Positions 30,105-40,019 of a stretch of DNA of 64,000 bases are shown one piece after another. Position 1 is the stretch's first letter; every line of letters begins with the position of its first letter. The translations under genes and the position numbers were made by a program. This stretch comes from Bacteroidota bacterium. GTDB taxonomy: Bacteria; Bacteroidota; Bacteroidia; Cytophagales; Cyclobacteriaceae. The stretch is taken from assembly GCA_018266435.1 (NCBI GenBank), contig JAFEAL010000013.1:78708-142707 (forward strand). The letters run 5' to 3'. Below the pieces are notes generated by a model that was not told the origin of the DNA, made no database searches, and saw nothing but the letters and a program-made list of their open reading frames with translations.

Positions 30105-32705
30105 TCAAATCATAGATTTGACTCTTGCCAATACAGCATCCAGCCCATTCAGGTTTTTCCCTCCAGCTGTGGCAAAGAAAGGTTGCCCGCCTCCACCTCC
30201 TTCTATTTCTTTGGCCAATTCTTTCACCATGTTGCCGGCATGAAATTGATTGGCTGCCGCCAGCTTCTCTCCGATCATTACGGCTACTTGCGGCTTGCCT
30301 TCTACTTCTGCGGCCAGCACTAACAACAAATCATCAAATTGATTGCGCAAGGCATAGGCCAGGTTTTTCAACACCTCGGCATTGGGTACAGAAATTTTTT
30401 CCAGAATCAATGTTCTTCCGTTAGCCTTCGTGGCCTTAGTTGCCAGGTATTCTTTCAATGAATGAGCTTGCTGCTGATAAACCATCTCCAGTTTTTTTTC
30501 TAACTGATGCTTTTCTTCAATCAGATTTTGCAAGGAAGCCACAGTGTCTTTTGGGTTTTTGAGCAACGTTTTTATTTCGTGCAACAATGCCAACGATCCA
30601 TTTACAAATTGTTGCGCTCCCTCCGCTGTAACGGCCTCAATTCTGCGCACACCCGCTGCCACTGAGCTTTCAGAAACGATTTTGAAGAGCCCGATTTTGC
30701 CCGTGGCCGAAACGTGCGTGCCGCCACACAACTCGACTGAAAATTTCGGATCAAACGTAATCACCCGCACAAACTCACCGTATTTTTCGCCAAACAAGGC
30801 CATCGCTCCCATTTTCTTAGCCTGATCAATAGGAACATTGTGTTGCTCGTTCAACAAAATGTTTTCCCTGATTTTTTCATTTACGATTGTCTCCACTTTG
30901 GCCATCTCTTCGTGCGTCAATGCAGCAAAATGCGAAAAATCAAAACGCAGGATTTTTTCATTGACCAGCGAACCTTTTTGCTCTACGTGTGTGCCCAGCA
31001 CCTGGCGCAGTGCGGCATGCAGCAAGTGTGTAGCCGAGTGATTATCCATCGTCAATTCACGTTTGCGTTTATCTACTTTGGCAATAAATGCAGCCGAAAA
31101 ACTCTCGGGAAGTCTTTCGGCAACGTGAACGATCAGTTCGTTTTCTTTTTTAGTATCAGTGATATAAATTTTTTCATTGACCGACTCGATCACGCCCGTA
31201 TCACCCACCTGGCCCCCGCTTTCGGCATAGAAGGGTGTTTGATCAAACACTAGCTGAAAGAGTTCTTTGTTCTTCTGCTTAATCATCCGATACTTCACAA
31301 TCCGAATCTCGCTCTCCAGGTTTTCATAACCGGTAAATTCTGTTTTTTGGTCAGTGTCAATCACCATCCAATCACCGGTTTCTTTTGTGGCATCGGCTTT
31401 GGAGCGTAATTTTTGTTTGGCCATTTCTTCCTTAAACCCATTCTCATCTACAGACCAACCGTTTTCTCTGGCTATCAGTGAAGTGAGGTCAAATGGGAAC
31501 CCAAATGTGTCGTACAATTCAAAAGCCTGGATACCAGAAATTGCTTTATTAAAATTTTCGATCAACCGAAGCCCTCTATCCAGTGTTCTCAAAAACGAAA
31601 TCTCTTCCTCATGCACTACTCTGGTTACATACTCTTCCTGTTTATGTAATTCAGGGAAAACATCTTTCAGTTGCAGGGCGAGCAAGGGCACTAGCCGGTG
31701 CATAAACGGTTCTTTAAACCCAAGGTAAGAAAACCCGTAGCGCACCGCCCGTCTTAAAATCCGTCTGATCACGTACCCTGCGCCTGTATTGCTGGGGAGT
31801 TGGCCATCGGCAATGGCAAACGCCACCGCCCGGATGTGGTCAGCCATTACGCGCACTGCTATGTCTTTCTTAGCCTCCGTTCCGTATTTGTATTGATTGG
31901 AATGAAGACAAATGAAATCCATCATCGGGCGAAACACATCAGTATCGTAGTTTGATGTCTTTTTTTGGATTGCCATACACAACCGCTCGAAACCCATGCC
32001 GGTATCTACATGTTGTGCCGGAAGTTTTTCTAATGAACCATCGGCTTTGCGGTTGAACTCCATAAACACCAGATTCCAAATCTCCACAACTTGCGGATGG
32101 TCATTATTAACCAACTCTTTGCCGGGTTTCTTTTTTACTTCATCATCAGAACGCAAGTCAATGTGTATTTCCGAGCACGGCCCGCACGGCCCTTGCTCGC
32201 CCATTTCCCAGAAGTTATCTTTTTTGATTCCGTACAAAATACGGTCGGCACCGATGTGCTGCATCCATAAATTTTCAGCATCCGTGTCAACCGGAAGGTG
32301 GTCGGCCTTGTCGCCACCAAACACCGTAACATACAGCCGGTCTTTGGGAAGGTGATAAACTTCAGTCAATAATTCCCATGCCCAGGCAATAGCATCTTTT
32401 TTAAAATAGTCGCCAAAACTCCAGTTACCCAGCATCTCAAACATTGTATGGTGGTAGGTATCAAGCCCCACATCTTCCAGGTCATTGTGCTTGCCGCTCA
32501 CGCGCAAACATTTTTGTGTATCTGCTACACGATTGTAAGACGATTGGGCATTGCCTAAAAAATAATCTTTGAACTGCACCATGCCTGAGTTGGTGAAGAG
32601 CAGTGTGGGGTCATTTTTCAGCACCAAAGGTGCAGAAGGCACAATTTTATGTCCTTTACTTTCGAAAAAATCTAAAAACTTCTGTCTGACGGTTGCGCAA
32701 TCCAT
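30105..32705 (-). CDS. alaS: Alanyl-tRNA synthetase
   Basis: The 866-residue enzyme starts with the class II aminoacylation domain (FFESKGH, PTLLFTNSGM, CLRVSGKHNDLEDVG), followed by the editing domain with the zinc-site HSATHLLHAAL and CGGTHV and a C-terminal DHHA1 domain (EGGGGGQPFFATAGG). It charges tRNA(Ala). Length and domain order are normal. Confidence 0.97.
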   Translation of the reverse strand: MDCATVRQKFLDFFESKGHKIVPSAPLVLKNDPTLLFTNSGMVQFKDYFLGNAQSSYNRVADTQKCLRVSGKHNDLEDVGLDTYHHTMFEMLGNWSFGDYFKKDAIAWAWELLTEVYHLPKDRLYVTVFGGDKADHLPVDTDAENLWMQHIGADRILYGIKKDNFWEMGEQGPCGPCSEIHIDLRSDDEVKKKPGKELVNNDHPQVVEIWNLVFMEFNRKADGSLEKLPAQHVDTGMGFERLCMAIQKKTSNYDTDVFRPMMDFICLHSNQYKYGTEAKKDIAVRVMADHIRAVAFAIADGQLPSNTGAGYVIRRILRRAVRYGFSYLGFKEPFMHRLVPLLALQLKDVFPELHKQEEYVTRVVHEEEISFLRTLDRGLRLIENFNKAISGIQAFELYDTFGFPFDLTSLIARENGWSVDENGFKEEMAKQKLRSKADATKETGDWMVIDTDQKTEFTGYENLESEIRIVKYRMIKQKNKELFQLVFDQTPFYAESGGQVGDTGVIESVNEKIYITDTKKENELIVHVAERLPESFSAAFIAKVDKRKRELTMDNHSATHLLHAALRQVLGTHVEQKGSLVNEKILRFDFSHFAALTHEEMAKVETIVNEKIRENILLNEQHNVPIDQAKKMGAMALFGEKYGEFVRVITFDPKFSVELCGGTHVSATGKIGLFKIVSESSVAAGVRRIEAVTAEGAQQFVNGSLALLHEIKTLLKNPKDTVASLQNLIEEKHQLEKKLEMVYQQQAHSLKEYLATKATKANGRTLILEKISVPNAEVLKNLAYALRNQFDDLLLVLAAEVEGKPQVAVMIGEKLAAANQFHAGNMVKELAKEIEGGGGGQPFFATAGGKNLNGLDAVLARVKSMI

Positions 32706-32770
32706 TGAATGAGGCCTGTTTACGGGTTAAAAAAAATCCTATATTGCGAAGTTATTCCTTAATAAAAGGC

Positions 32771-32778
32771 CAAAATTA
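32771..32778 (-). promoter_or_regulatory. Candidate -7 element of the alaS-gatB promoter
   Basis: On the minus strand TAATTTTG matches TAnnTTTG exactly, 66 bp before the alaS ATG. It is inside the divergent alaS/M23 intergenic region. Confidence 0.5.
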
Positions 32779-32818
32779 GGGTACTAATGGCCATAATAAA
32801 AGGAAAAGTTTTAACCGG

Positions 32819-33775
32819 ATGTCGAAACCCCACTACCGATACAACCCCAAAACCCTGCGCTACGAGCGTATCGAGTTTTCCGTTTGGCGATTTTTAGGTT
32901 CGTTCATCTCCTATTTGGCCTTTGCCAGCTTCTTTTTTGTGACCCTCAACCTCTTGCAGAACTCACTCATCGAAACCGATCTTGAAAAGTCGTTGCGACA
33001 GGAAAATAACGCATTAGTGGTTTACAAAGCTTCTCTCATTGGCCAACTGAATGACTCTAAAAGCCAACTAAAAGATTTGCAGCAAAAAGAAGCCGGATTG
33101 TACCAAGAGTTATTTGAAGCTACTCCCGAAAAATCCCGGGAAGAAACCCTGTCCTTGCCTCACCCAACCGACACAGAAGCCCAGCTTGATTATTTGCAGC
33201 ACTGGGCACAATTGACCAAAAATAAGTCGCAGAAAAATAACGATTTATTAAGCCAATATTTAAATATTGATAAAAGCGATTTGCCCTTGTTATTTAATTT
33301 ACCAAGTGGGCAGCCCATCGCAAACATTACACCCGATAATCTGATTTCAGGATTTGGCATACGAATTAATCCCTTTCATAAAGCCAAATACCACCACGAT
33401 GGAGTTGACCTGAGTTTTACTAAAGGAACTGACGTAGTGGCCACAGGCAATGGAAAAGTATTGAATTTTTCTTACTCGGCTATATCAGAAGGAGGTTTAG
33501 GCAATTACATTGACATTGACCACGGCAACGGCATTATCAGCCGCTATGCACACCTTCACGATGTAAATGTTAGCTGGGGGCAAAAAATTAAAAAAGGTCA
33601 AAAGATTGGCACGGTAGGCAGTACGGGAGCATCAGCTGCCCCTCATCTTCATTATGAGATAATCAAAGACGGAAAACCAGTGAACCCCATGGTGTATATG
33701 GTTGAGGCTGTCTCCGCTGAGGCTCACGATCAATTAACCGTTAAATCAAAAAAACTAAATCAATCACTCGACTGA
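32819..33775 (+). CDS. M23 (LytM-type) peptidase, copy 1
   Basis: A 318-residue protein with an N-terminal membrane anchor (about residues 25-47), a coiled-coil segment rich in Glu, Lys and Gln, and a C-terminal M23 endopeptidase fold. Metal ligands are present: HHDGVD, RYAHLHD and the HxH motif PHLHYE. M23 enzymes cut peptidoglycan crosslinks, or recruit amidases when the site is inactive. This one looks active. Its stop overlaps the start of copy 2 by one base (TGATG). Confidence 0.92.
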   Translation: MSKPHYRYNPKTLRYERIEFSVWRFLGSFISYLAFASFFFVTLNLLQNSLIETDLEKSLRQENNALVVYKASLIGQLNDSKSQLKDLQQKEAGLYQELFEATPEKSREETLSLPHPTDTEAQLDYLQHWAQLTKNKSQKNNDLLSQYLNIDKSDLPLLFNLPSGQPIANITPDNLISGFGIRINPFHKAKYHHDGVDLSFTKGTDVVATGNGKVLNFSYSAISEGGLGNYIDIDHGNGIISRYAHLHDVNVSWGQKIKKGQKIGTVGSTGASAAPHLHYEIIKDGKPVNPMVYMVEAVSAEAHDQLTVKSKKLNQSLD

Positions 33776-34731
33776 TGGCTCTGCACTACACATATAACCA
33801 AGAAACCTGCAGGTATGAACCAGTTGTTGTCAGCCCCAAGCGCTTTGCTAAAAAATCGTTTCGTTTTTTAGGTTTATCTTTTTTATTGGGTGCTGCCTTT
33901 TTAGGCTATTATAATTTAAAATACGATTTTTTAGATGAGCGGATTGAACGCGAAACGAATGAGCAACTAAAAACTGAATGGCAACTTCTACAAGAAGAGT
34001 TGGAAAAGACTTCTGCTCACCTAACTAAGATTGAAGACACAGACGACCACAATTTCAGAACGATCCTTGAATTAGAACCTCTACCGCAAAGCATACGCGA
34101 AGCCGGTACCGGTGGTCGCGAAAAAGAAAGTGACCAGGTTGGTTATCCGCTGATTAGAAACTCCATTGCCTTAGCCGACAAAATCAGCAATCGCCTTACC
34201 ATTGAACAACAATCAATGGATGAATTGAATAAGCAACTGGAGGCCAAGCAACATGAACGCGCCTCGCGACCGGCTATTCAGCCAATCAGCAACCATAACC
34301 TGATTCGCCTGAACACCATTTTTGGCCTTCGCCTGCACCCAATCTTTAATTACGTTCGTCCGCACAACGGCCTGGACTTAACCGCAGCTTATGGCACACC
34401 CGTTTACGCTTCGGCTGATGGTGTGGTGGTTTTTGCTGAACCCAATACCGGTTATGGCAATGTGATTTTTGTCAATCACGGTTATGGGTTTGAAACAAGG
34501 TATGCCCATTTGTCCCGTTACAACGTAAAAAAAGGAGATCGGGTAAAGCGTGGTCAATTGATTGGTTTTGTAGGCAGTACAGGAACTTCTACCAACAATC
34601 ATCTGCACTACGAAGTGATTTATAACGGCAAGTACATCAATCCAATTTCATTTTTAAATACCGATCTTACACAGGAAGAGTACAACCGGCTCATTCAGCA
34701 CAAACACGAGCAACCGGTAGCAGAAAAGTAA
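33775..34731 (+). CDS. M23 (LytM-type) peptidase, copy 2
   Basis: A second 318-residue paralogue with the same order: membrane anchor (about 25-45), coiled coil, M23 domain with RPHNGLD, RYAHLSR and NNHLHYE. The N-terminal octapeptide LHYTYNQE resembles the HYRYNPKT of copy 1, showing a duplication of the whole gene. The unusually equal lengths and 1-bp overlap suggest they are translated together and may act as a heteromeric pair in wall remodelling. Confidence 0.92.
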   Translation: MALHYTYNQETCRYEPVVVSPKRFAKKSFRFLGLSFLLGAAFLGYYNLKYDFLDERIERETNEQLKTEWQLLQEELEKTSAHLTKIEDTDDHNFRTILELEPLPQSIREAGTGGREKESDQVGYPLIRNSIALADKISNRLTIEQQSMDELNKQLEAKQHERASRPAIQPISNHNLIRLNTIFGLRLHPIFNYVRPHNGLDLTAAYGTPVYASADGVVVFAEPNTGYGNVIFVNHGYGFETRYAHLSRYNVKKGDRVKRGQLIGFVGSTGTSTNNHLHYEVIYNGKYINPISFLNTDLTQEEYNRLIQHKHEQPVAEK

Positions 34732-34930
34732 ACCGACTCTGACAAGAAAAAATCAGTATTGAAATAGATTTTTTTAGATCAAACAGAATAACTGATTCAT
34801 CTGCCTTCCCTATATACATCTACTCTCTAAAATAGAATCGAATATTTTTTCTGTAAATAAATCTTTCTTAGCCAAGAAACGTTAACAGAAAAAAATGTGA
34901 ATACGTTGTTGATGATTTTTTTTTACCTAA

Positions 34931-34960
34931 TTGTTTCCAGAGAAAAGAATTATTACTTTG
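34931..34960 (+). promoter_or_regulatory. Candidate promoter of the merR-like gene
   Basis: TTG (34931-34933) and TTACTTTG (34953-34960) form a -33/-7 pair with a 19-bp spacer. The -7 differs from TAnnTTTG at one base. The start codon is 36 bp downstream. Confidence 0.45.
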
Positions 34961-34995
34961 CATCAGTTCTTTAGTGAACATCCCTAAATCACTTC

Positions 34996-35334
34996 ATGGC
35001 CTACAAAGAAAAGGAAATAGAAAAACTCTACTACTCAATCGGAGAAGTGGCTGAGCAATTCAATGTGGCCCCCTCACTCATCCGATTTTGGGAATCAGAG
35101 TTTGACATCATCCAGCCAAAGAAAAACAGAAAAGGCAATCGCCAGTTTACCAAAGAAGACATTGAAAGCATCCGCACCATCTATCATTTGGTCAAACAAA
35201 AAGGATTTACGCTTCAGGGAGCAAAAGAAATGTTGAAAAACGACAGTCAGGCTGTGAAAGACAAGATGGAGATGTATGAGTCACTCAAAAAAATCCGCCA
35301 GTTTCTGGTAGAGGTCCGCGACAAACTTCAATAA
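34996..35334 (+). CDS. MerR-family transcriptional regulator
   Basis: The 112-residue product is mainly one MerR winged helix: YYSIGEVAEQFNVAPSLIRFWESEF, then a basic loop and QFTKEDIESIRTIYHLVKQKGFTLQGAKEML. A short coiled-coil C-terminus follows, with no metal or ligand domain. Short MerR proteins of this kind are widespread in Bacteroidota beside M23 and dprA genes. The effector and targets are unknown. Confidence 0.9.
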   Translation: MAYKEKEIEKLYYSIGEVAEQFNVAPSLIRFWESEFDIIQPKKNRKGNRQFTKEDIESIRTIYHLVKQKGFTLQGAKEMLKNDSQAVKDKMEMYESLKKIRQFLVEVRDKLQ

Positions 35335-35406
35335 GGTTTAGTTTTAATAGTGAGTTAAGAAGTTATGGATTACACAATTTTCCATATAACTCTTTAATCA
35401 ACAACT

Positions 35407-36513
35407 ATGACCCAAGACCGACTAACTTTTCTTGCTTTGCATTTCACACCGGGAGTGGGTGATCATTTAGTCAAGCAATTGGTCAGTTATTGCGGATCTG
35501 CCGAAGAGGTATTTAAAATACCGAAAGGAAAATTGTTGAAAATTCCGGGCATCGGTCCGGTTACGGCCGAATCTATCAAAGCAAGATCATCTTTTCATCA
35601 AGCCGAAAAAGAATTAAAAAAAGCCGAAAAAGAAGAAACTGAAATTCTTTTTTACACAGACAAAAATTACCCCGACCGGCTAAAGGAAATTGAAGATGCC
35701 CCCTCGTTACTATACTGCAAAGGAACCATCAACCTGAATTTTGAAAAATCGGTAGCCATTGTGGGTACCCGCCAAGCTACCGACTATGGCAAAGAAACGG
35801 TTTCAAAAATCATAGAAGACTTAAGGCCTCACCAAACGGTTATCGTAAGCGGATTGGCTTACGGCATCGACATACAGGCACATAAACAAGCCTTGAAAAA
35901 CGATTTACCCACACTGGCCGTACTGGGCAGCGGCATGGATGTGATCTACCCCTCAGCGCATAAAGAAACAGCCAAGAAAATTATGAATCACGGGGCAATG
36001 CTCACTGAAAATCATTTTGGTACCCAACCCGATGCCCATAATTTTCCGGCCAGAAACCGGATCATTGCCGGGCTGTGCGATGCCTTAATTGTGGTGGAGG
36101 CCGCTGAAAAAGGCGGTGCACTGATTACAGCCGAAATTGCCAACAGTTACAACAAAGATGTATTTGCTGTACCCGGGAGTTTGGGTAATACGTATTCGGA
36201 AGGTTGCAATAAGTTGATCCGAAATAACAAAGCCACCATCTATACCTCCATCAAAGACCTGGAGTACCTGATGAACTGGAGTACCGAGCATCTCCAAAAG
36301 AAAAAAATAAAATTGGATTTCACTTCATTCAGCGTAGATGAACAAAAAGTGCTTTCTATCCTGCATGAAAAAAAGAGACCAATGATGATTGATGAATTGA
36401 CGATCAAAACGGCATTATCACCAAGTGTGCTGGCATCGCTCCTGCTCAACCTTGAGTTTAGCAACGTGGTAAAGTCATTGCCCGGAAAACAGTTTGCACT
36501 GATAGCGAATTAA
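35407..36513 (+). CDS. dprA: DNA-processing protein DprA
   Basis: The 368-residue product has an N-terminal helix-hairpin-helix-like part, a Rossmann fold with VGTRQATDYGKE, SGLAYGIDIQAHKQ, VLGSGMDVIYP, FPARNRIIAGL and EAAEKGGALIT, and a C-terminal winged helix (about 300-368). DprA loads RecA on incoming single-stranded DNA in natural transformation. Whether this organism is competent cannot be inferred from this gene alone, because dprA is nearly universal. Confidence 0.95.
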   Translation: MTQDRLTFLALHFTPGVGDHLVKQLVSYCGSAEEVFKIPKGKLLKIPGIGPVTAESIKARSSFHQAEKELKKAEKEETEILFYTDKNYPDRLKEIEDAPSLLYCKGTINLNFEKSVAIVGTRQATDYGKETVSKIIEDLRPHQTVIVSGLAYGIDIQAHKQALKNDLPTLAVLGSGMDVIYPSAHKETAKKIMNHGAMLTENHFGTQPDAHNFPARNRIIAGLCDALIVVEAAEKGGALITAEIANSYNKDVFAVPGSLGNTYSEGCNKLIRNNKATIYTSIKDLEYLMNWSTEHLQKKKIKLDFTSFSVDEQKVLSILHEKKRPMMIDELTIKTALSPSVLASLLLNLEFSNVVKSLPGKQFALIAN

Positions 36514-36522
36514 TATCCAGTT

Positions 36523-37374
36523 TTACACGTTAGAAAAAATCTCATCAGCTATAGTCAGTGCTTGGGCAAACTCATGTTGATTTATGTCGGGCATAGAACT
36601 ATGACCGGCTAAAAAATGTAAAATCGTTTCGGTTGCCAGGTTGCCCACCAATTTATCTTCGGCCATTGGGCATCCGCCAAAGCCCTTGATTGCCCCATCA
36701 AAGCGCTGGCATCCCGAAGTAAAAGCAGCCTTGATTTTTTTAATGGATGTGGCCGGATTGGAATGCAGATGTGCACCAAACTCAATAGTGGGAAACCGTG
36801 TGGACAGCGTTTTAAACAAATAGTTTATCTGATCGGGTTGAGACACCCCTATTGTGTCAGCCAACGAAATAATTTTAATACCAAGAACAGCCAGGTTTTC
36901 AGAAAATTTTTCAACAATGCCTACATCATAAGCATCCCCATACGGATTGCCAAACCCCATGCTAAGGTAGGCAACCAATACTTTATGTTTTTGAATGCAC
37001 TTATTCTGTATGAACTCTACCACACGCATTGCTTCCACAATGGATTTATTTGTATTTCTTTGTTGAAATGTTTCTGAAATAGAGAGTGGAAAGCCGAGGT
37101 ATGAAATTTCTTCATGCACCAGTGCTTCGTCAGCGCCACGTTCGTTGGCAACAATGGCCAGTAGTTTTGATTTTGTATCAGATAGATTGAGTCTTCTCAG
37201 TACATCGGCCGTATCGCGCATTTGCGGGATGGCTTTAGGTGAAACAAAACTCCCGAAGTCAATGGTATCGAAACCTACTTTTAATAATTGATTGATGTAG
37301 GCCGCCTTCTCTTCGGTTGGGATAAATTTTTCCAATCCCTGCATAGCATCGCGCGGGCATTCAATGAGTTTCAT
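36523..37374 (-). CDS. Hydroxymethylglutaryl-CoA lyase
   Basis: The 283-residue protein is a DRE-TIM metallolyase with the active-site region ECPRDAMQG, DTIGVS, GAHLHSNP (metal His) and the catalytic cysteine loop GFGGCPMA. HMG-CoA lyase cleaves HMG-CoA to acetyl-CoA and acetoacetate in leucine degradation. The canonical opening EVGPRDGLQ is changed to ECPRDAMQ, so substrate identity should be held loosely. Its end lies 10 bp from the convergent dprA stop. Confidence 0.85.
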   Translation of the reverse strand: MKLIECPRDAMQGLEKFIPTEEKAAYINQLLKVGFDTIDFGSFVSPKAIPQMRDTADVLRRLNLSDTKSKLLAIVANERGADEALVHEEISYLGFPLSISETFQQRNTNKSIVEAMRVVEFIQNKCIQKHKVLVAYLSMGFGNPYGDAYDVGIVEKFSENLAVLGIKIISLADTIGVSQPDQINYLFKTLSTRFPTIEFGAHLHSNPATSIKKIKAAFTSGCQRFDGAIKGFGGCPMAEDKLVGNLATETILHFLAGHSSMPDINQHEFAQALTIADEIFSNV

Positions 37375-37402
37375 ACTATTCGCTGCTTAATTCCTATCAG
37401 AT

Positions 37403-38260
37403 TTAACCCAACTCTTGCTTCAATAATTTTATAGCCCGGCTCCAGGCCAGCTTAGCGGCCGCTTCATTATAGCGAGTGGGCGCAGTGTCATTATGAAAGG
37501 CATGCTGCGCACCCTCATACATGTATAATTCATATCGCGTACCGGCTTTCTTCAGTGCAGCTTCATAAGCTGCAATACCCGCATTAATCCGTTCGTCCAG
37601 CGCCCCATAGTGCAACTGCATAAAGGCTTTTATTCTTGGCACATCTGCCGCCTCGGGTTGGCGTCCATAAAAAGGAATGGCCACATTCAGGTCGGACACG
37701 TTTACAGCTAACTGATTAGCCATTGCCCCGCCCCAGCAAAACCCCATGCAGCCCGATTTTAACGTAGCTTCTTTACGTGCTTTGGCATACGCAAGCCCTT
37801 TAATAAAATTGGAAAGATTTTTAGCCGCATCAAGTTTACCAAACATCTCGCGTGCCTGATCGGCATCAGCAGGTGTGCCTCCAAAAGGTGAGAGCGCATC
37901 AGGCGCAATGGCGAGATACCCCTCGAGTGCCATTCTACGGGTTACATCTTCAATGTGCGGGTTGAGTCCGCGGTTTTCGTGAATGATCATCACTACGGGA
38001 TATTTTTTTACTTCCCTTGGGCGGGCGAGGTAAGCCTTCATGGTAGTGCCTTCGCCTTCGTACGAAATTTTTTCGGTAATCAGTCGTTCGTCATTACCCA
38101 AAACCGTAGCCGCGTGAGCATAGTTCACCTCCAGCAACGGCAGCAAAGCCATTGCAGCAGCCGTACTGCCCGTGAGTGTCGTAAGTTTTTTTAGAAACAC
38201 CTCACGGCTCAACGGCTTGTGGGTGTATTCATCAAACAGGTTAATGATGCGCTGATCCAT
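37403..38260 (-). CDS. Dienelactone hydrolase family protein
   Basis: The 285-residue alpha/beta hydrolase carries the nucleophile motif GFCWGG with a cysteine nucleophile and the acid/base pair near DERI and GAQHAFHND. A hydrophobic run around residues 27-45 preceded by SREVFLKK may be a signal or membrane segment, so the enzyme may be exported. Family members hydrolyse dienelactones or other esters. The true substrate is open. Confidence 0.85.
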   Translation of the reverse strand: MDQRIINLFDEYTHKPLSREVFLKKLTTLTGSTAAAMALLPLLEVNYAHAATVLGNDERLITEKISYEGEGTTMKAYLARPREVKKYPVVMIIHENRGLNPHIEDVTRRMALEGYLAIAPDALSPFGGTPADADQAREMFGKLDAAKNLSNFIKGLAYAKARKEATLKSGCMGFCWGGAMANQLAVNVSDLNVAIPFYGRQPEAADVPRIKAFMQLHYGALDERINAGIAAYEAALKKAGTRYELYMYEGAQHAFHNDTAPTRYNEAAAKLAWSRAIKLLKQELG

Positions 38261-38542
38261 ACTGCTGTTATTATTTCTTAAACAAAAGCGAAGTTAGGAA
38301 ATTAATAAGTTAAGAGATATAAAATTACATGGCGAGCTACCTCATGGGTTTATAAACTTCAACTCAGCAGCCTCCGCTCTATCAATATTATTAATTGAGA
38401 GATAATCATGGCTTATTCTACAAAAAGAATTATGGTTTTATATTTCTTAAAAAAGAGTTGATGTAGCGTTAACCAAGCCACAAAGTTTATGAAAAGCGCT
38501 CCACTCACCCACACATCTTTCATTGGCTAATCGAGAGAAAAC
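38261..38542. other. Intergenic region, no gene seen
   Basis: This 282-bp stretch, between the dienelactone hydrolase start and the pseudogene fragment, is AT-rich and holds only short frames broken by stops. I see no RNA gene, hairpin or clear promoter. Decayed upstream parts of the following fragment are likely here but cannot be traced. Confidence 0.4.
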
Positions 38543-38860
38543 ATGATTTGGGTATTCAAACAACCGACACGCCACTATTGCCAACACCTCCCGGATGGGT
38601 ATAAGGGGTATCTCGTTACACTCGGCTTAACAAAAAAATTATCACCAGGAGTGAGTATGGTGAGTGAAAATAATTTCATAGTGAACTCACCCAATTTTTC
38701 AACCAACGTATTGGGGTTTATTTCGCTCGGGCTGCGGCTCGGCAAAAGACGCCATAACTTTGACTTAGCTGTATTCACCATTTCTAATCTTTTTGACGGC
38801 ACCCTGAGCGGCATCATCCCGATACCATTCATTGGCTATAACCTGAAAATAACAAAATAA
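38543..38860 (+). pseudogene. C-terminal remnant of an outer-membrane-type protein
   Basis: A 105-codon frame starting at ATG reads, after a first part with no clear fold, as the last strands of a Bacteroidota barrel-type protein: LGLTKKLSPGVSMVSENNF, GFISLGLRLGKRRHNFDLAVF and IPIPFIGYNLKITK. No signal peptide or N-terminal barrel is present, and upstream frames have no match, so I regard it as a decayed gene end. A genuine small protein cannot be excluded. Confidence 0.5.
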
Positions 38861-38947
38861 CTACGGTTGTTTCTGGCATCCGGATTTAAGGTTAATTTCT
38901 CATTTCAGATTCTTTTGATTCAATTTGCACCTTGTAATTTCTTCTAC

Positions 38948-39970
38948 ATGCTATCCATTGAAAAAGGCGTAAGCCTGAAACCGTACACCACTTTTGGGAT
39001 TGACTGTACCGCAAAATATTTCTGTGCCATAACATCTGTTTCTGACCTTCAGGAATTGATTTCAACTGAGTTCTTTAACAACGAAAAGCATTTGATCCTG
39101 GGCCGGGGCAGCAATGTGCTCTTCACCCAAGATTTTGATGGCCTCGTCATTCACAACTCAATCAAAGGCATTGAAACAGTTTCCGAAAACGATGAAAAAA
39201 TTGTTTTAAAAATAAGCTCAGGCGAACTATGGCATGAAGTCGTGATGCATTGCGTAAAAAACAACTGGGGTGGCATTGAAAATCTTTCGCTGATTCCCGG
39301 CACGATGGGCGCAGCACCTATACAAAACATCGGTGCTTACGGTGTGGAAGTAAAAAATGTAATTGATCGGGTAGAGATAATTGATCTCTCAACAAGTGTG
39401 ATCAGGTCACTGAGTAATGAAGAATGCAGGTTTGGCTACCGCGAAAGTGTATTTAAGCACGAACTGAAAAAAAATATTTTTATTTCAAGTGTTACTTTAA
39501 CGTTGACCAAAAAAAATCATCAGATCAATACTTCGTACGGTGCGTTGACTACAACTCTTCATCAGATGAATGTGTTTGAGTTTACTCCACAAACGATAAG
39601 CGATGCGGTGATCAAAATCAGAACTGAAAAGTTGCCCGATCACCAAAAGATGGGCAATGCCGGAAGCTTTTTTAAGAACCCGGAGATCGCTGAAAAACTA
39701 TTTCATCAGCTACAACTTCAATATCCTGAAATACCTCATTATCCATCTGCCAATCAGCAAGTTAAGATTCCTGCAGGATGGCTCATTGAGCGCTGCGGAT
39801 GGAAAGGAAAACGAATTGGCGATGCCGGTGTGCATGCGCACCAGGCGTTGGTGTTGGTCAACTATGGAAATGCAAGCGGTGAAGAAATTTTTTCTCTTTC
39901 AAAAAAAATTTCTGCTGCAGTTCAAGAAAAATTTTCAATCACACTCACACCCGAGGTAAACATTTTTTGA
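38948..39970 (+). CDS. murB: UDP-N-acetylenolpyruvoylglucosamine reductase
   Basis: The ATG at 38948 gives 340 residues and begins one helix before the FAD domain (TTFGID). An upstream ATG at 38867 adds non-conserved residues. Motifs: LGRGSNVLF, SLIPGTMGAAPIQNIGAYG, CRFGYRESVFK, GNAGSFFKNP and the end ERCGWKGKRIGDAGVHAHQALVLVN. This is type I MurB, the flavoenzyme that reduces UDP-GlcNAc-enolpyruvate to UDP-MurNAc in the cytoplasm, the second step of peptidoglycan synthesis. Confidence 0.95.
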   Translation: MLSIEKGVSLKPYTTFGIDCTAKYFCAITSVSDLQELISTEFFNNEKHLILGRGSNVLFTQDFDGLVIHNSIKGIETVSENDEKIVLKISSGELWHEVVMHCVKNNWGGIENLSLIPGTMGAAPIQNIGAYGVEVKNVIDRVEIIDLSTSVIRSLSNEECRFGYRESVFKHELKKNIFISSVTLTLTKKNHQINTSYGALTTTLHQMNVFEFTPQTISDAVIKIRTEKLPDHQKMGNAGSFFKNPEIAEKLFHQLQLQYPEIPHYPSANQQVKIPAGWLIERCGWKGKRIGDAGVHAHQALVLVNYGNASGEEIFSLSKKISAAVQEKFSITLTPEVNIF

Positions 39971-40019
39971 GTCATCATGGCATTTGTTTTTCACTTTGCA
40001 TTTTTAAAAAATCTTTGTG

